A stretch of DNA of 13,459 nucleotides from assembly GCA_004557655.1 (NCBI GenBank), contig SFGJ01000029.1, positions 1 through 13,459 of the forward strand, given 5' to 3'. Positions 12,801-13,459 of this stretch are shown here, piece after piece. The DNA comes from Clostridiales bacterium. GTDB taxonomy: Bacteria; Bacillota; Clostridia; Oscillospirales; Oscillospiraceae. The position numbers and the translations under genes are program-made. The first letter of the stretch is position 1. Every line of letters starts with the position of its first letter. Under the pieces are notes generated by a model. The model did not search any database, was not told the DNA's origin, and saw only the letters and a list, made by a program, of their open reading frames with translations.

Positions 12801-13459
12801 TGATGCCGGGCGATACGCACAGCTATCAAACCAAGATACAGATCCCGGCCGACTGGAAGGGCAGAAAAACGCTCATTGCTCAGATCGTTGCTGTGACGGG
12901 AGAGTCTGCTCTGAGCAACAGGCAAACAGCGGAGGAGCTGCTTCTGATTGGTGCGTCTCAGCACGGAGACACGGCGCAAAGCGCGCCGACAAAGCGCCTC
13001 GGCAGCGAGGCCGTCAAGGGAATTGACACCGATGCCCACGACCTGATGCTCAGCGCACAGCTTTTCCAACGCTGCGGCGAGGACTATGTGCACATCACCA
13101 TTCGGAATCGAAGCGGAAATAACAATTCGGACGTTACGCCGATCCTGAGCGCCTCGTATCGTGACAAAACCCTGTACAGCTATACGTTCCGCAATCCTAT
13201 GGGCGATGACTTTGGTTATTCCGTGGATATTCCTCTGCAGACGCTGTTGAACGGCAGGGCTCTGCCGGAATTGGATTTGTATGTGGGCAATGCGGATTAT
13301 GAGGATTTTGCAGATTCAGATAACCATGTGCGTCTGCTGCTTGCCGTGCAGTTGTGCATTGTCGATCAGCCCCTAAACATCTCCGCGACCGAGGGGGAGG
13401 AGGCCGTGTTCTCCGTGACGGCCGGCGGTGGCGCAAAGCCCTGCCGCTACCAGTGGCAG
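9824..13459 (+). CDS. Giant secreted multi-domain protein, 3' end beyond window
   Basis: The frame is open for 1212 codons from ATG 9824 to the edge, with no stop or frameshift. GGAGG lies 8 bases upstream. Residues 1-24 are a Sec signal peptide (MAKRF, then a Leu-rich core, cleavage near SFG-E). There is no lipobox. Residues 25-215 are mainly helical, including a Trp-rich patch (MWQWTDW near 63-69) and coiled-coil-like stretches. Residues about 218-314 resemble a carboxypeptidase-regulatory/CNA-B beta sandwich (IENATVTVTSR, TDAKGDAVF, EAAGYRTREV). From 315 to 880 are beta-rich segments, some with propeller-like repeats (YGGGVYLYWTE). Residues about 885-1030 resemble CARDB (VFSVKNTGNVPLSAFDV), and a second such unit may follow. 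The last residues (about 1180-1212) begin an Ig-like domain (FSVTAGGG, YQWQ). A surface adhesin or scaffold is inferred; the anchor is outside the window. Confidence 0.88.
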   Translation, partial: MAKRFLPLLLTLALLLCSTVSFGEQLPGLSTARINELQEMAGENGAQWTEGTPPSSDMNAFQMWQWTDWFLSNRVRSLLGTIRDYEQLEPDVPLYAQAEEDQWQLRETENILSRFEAQLEKDRLTILNGISLYQSDGTSDAERLTVCKRILEAESEIRQIIETICEDYDTYLASVDNCCRGLQASYGGYTLDVHDNTFNSLLQNAEALENSENAAVSDFSVSVISTYQFRIRVCAPDQKPIENATVTVTSRLNGTQKQTATDAKGDAVFWVGDLGADENGELLLNLHIEAAGYRTREVQTVSLRRGETRSFDLQKDDGTPYLIMGSFNGRDILTELYSYYCSQENTANHTFAVKLHCDTDGELELRYSVDTEATEYRTAVKTFSATDSDNTVLEFEDQWLRKLIPGARVSFTIKADGKQYTTDTLLIVQKGTAEKPTLNAQPQILPEGEINPSYNPVTALTNEKNILFDNTGADMPKPSEKDISYGSNGLEPNETQQLFSQFDIAAGESRYMEIGGQTYLFWLQPGLSNLTARLQWYNLNDSSRNGEVSWLSNEGQQLQRLSFADYAFAAESVGDFCALTILSGAFSGTSAEAPTRSAVTTVLMETNPERGLDIIGYQEVNLTQSGDSPVMPEVCLSVNGDDVSIVSSYSTAGNPEKIESLVYQDLNSGEEPLRLTCADEAEIVQYRIATTAASGQQTALYTLNAEGALSILTTDNRDVLAQGDIISFRVLTDAESGTTADRLFYLEQVRTEEGGTIQRLKSVTPNGKQKTDYDIETGATLFDIVRYGGGVYLYWTECSTPDASSGIEEEYLVRCVRYDPGTDTAYGPFSLVELGECPNSIKLQDSGTGFYSVDLQSSQGSYLRQSLSRFTFGPISSAGMKAAELSDPCVSAGDYTGLVFSVKNTGNVPLSAFDVEIIDTETDALVQTLHIDLDDPELSTNKYYFHGAKYTITGTNALRRISSMYDPLNHDGWEITAATAADRTVRSVRTDLLMPGDTHSYQTKIQIPADWKGRKTLIAQIVAVTGESALSNRQTAEELLLIGASQHGDTAQSAPTKRLGSEAVKGIDTDAHDLMLSAQLFQRCGEDYVHITIRNRSGNNNSDVTPILSASYRDKTLYSYTFRNPMGDDFGYSVDIPLQTLLNGRALPELDLYVGNADYEDFADSDNHVRLLLAVQLCIVDQPLNISATEGEEAVFSVTAGGGAKPCRYQWQ

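Noticed and set aside
12236..13093. 285-codon minus-strand ORF
   Set aside because: Antisense to the exported protein, whose frame is continuous for 1212 codons with signal peptide and RBS.
1..13459. tRNA, rRNA, CRISPR array, insertion sequence or prophage genes
   Set aside because: I saw no cloverleaf, no regularly spaced repeats, and no transposase or integrase motifs in any frame.

Overview
The window looks like chromosome of a Gram-positive anaerobe of the Clostridia, plausibly a gut Oscillospiraceae-type genome. This is inferred from strong GGAGG-type ribosome binding sites, sigma-A style promoters, fairly high GC with C/G-ending codons, a clostridial-type two-component pair, a DegV fatty-acid-binding protein, a lipoprotein solute-binding protein and no outer-membrane genes. 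I cannot assign a species.

Layout: (1) 1-486 has no intact gene. It holds, on the minus strand, what looks like the decapitated start of a SpoVT/AbrB-type regulator, and a good plus-strand promoter just before the first real gene. (2) 487-1680, plus strand: an alpha/beta hydrolase and a GNAT acetyltransferase, ended by a 20-bp perfect bidirectional terminator shared with the opposing cys operon. (3) 3812-1738, minus strand: a cysteine biosynthesis operon. It starts at a promoter near 3800, encodes a 34-residue cysteine-rich leader peptide (seven Cys, three consecutive), passes an intrinsic terminator, then cysK and cysE. This arrangement is that of a cysteine-sensing attenuator and is the most interesting thing in the window. 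(4) 5339-3853, minus strand: a PAP2-type membrane phosphatase followed by an orphan amino-acid-binding lipoprotein. (5) 7113-5373, minus strand: an OmpR-type response regulator and its overlapping sensor kinase. Divergent from it is degV (7246-8106, plus strand). The intergenic region contains a GAGGTT direct repeat with 11-bp periodicity, which could be the response regulator's site. (6) 8107-8741: terminators, a very long perfect hairpin and what may be decayed coding sequence. (7) 8742-13459, plus strand: a TetR regulator with a 24-bp operator, an interleaved inverted-repeat block, a 108-residue protein of unknown function, and a giant secreted protein (at least 1212 residues, running off the right edge) made of a helical N-terminus and a series of beta-sandwich/Ig-like modules.

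How they work together: CysE makes O-acetylserine and CysK turns it to cysteine with sulfide. The leader peptide would let the cell stop the mRNA when Cys-tRNA is plentiful. The neighbouring solute-binding lipoprotein might supply an amino acid such as cyst(e)ine, but that is only a guess from position. The TetR-ORF108-exported protein set looks like a separate accessory module for a cell-surface function.
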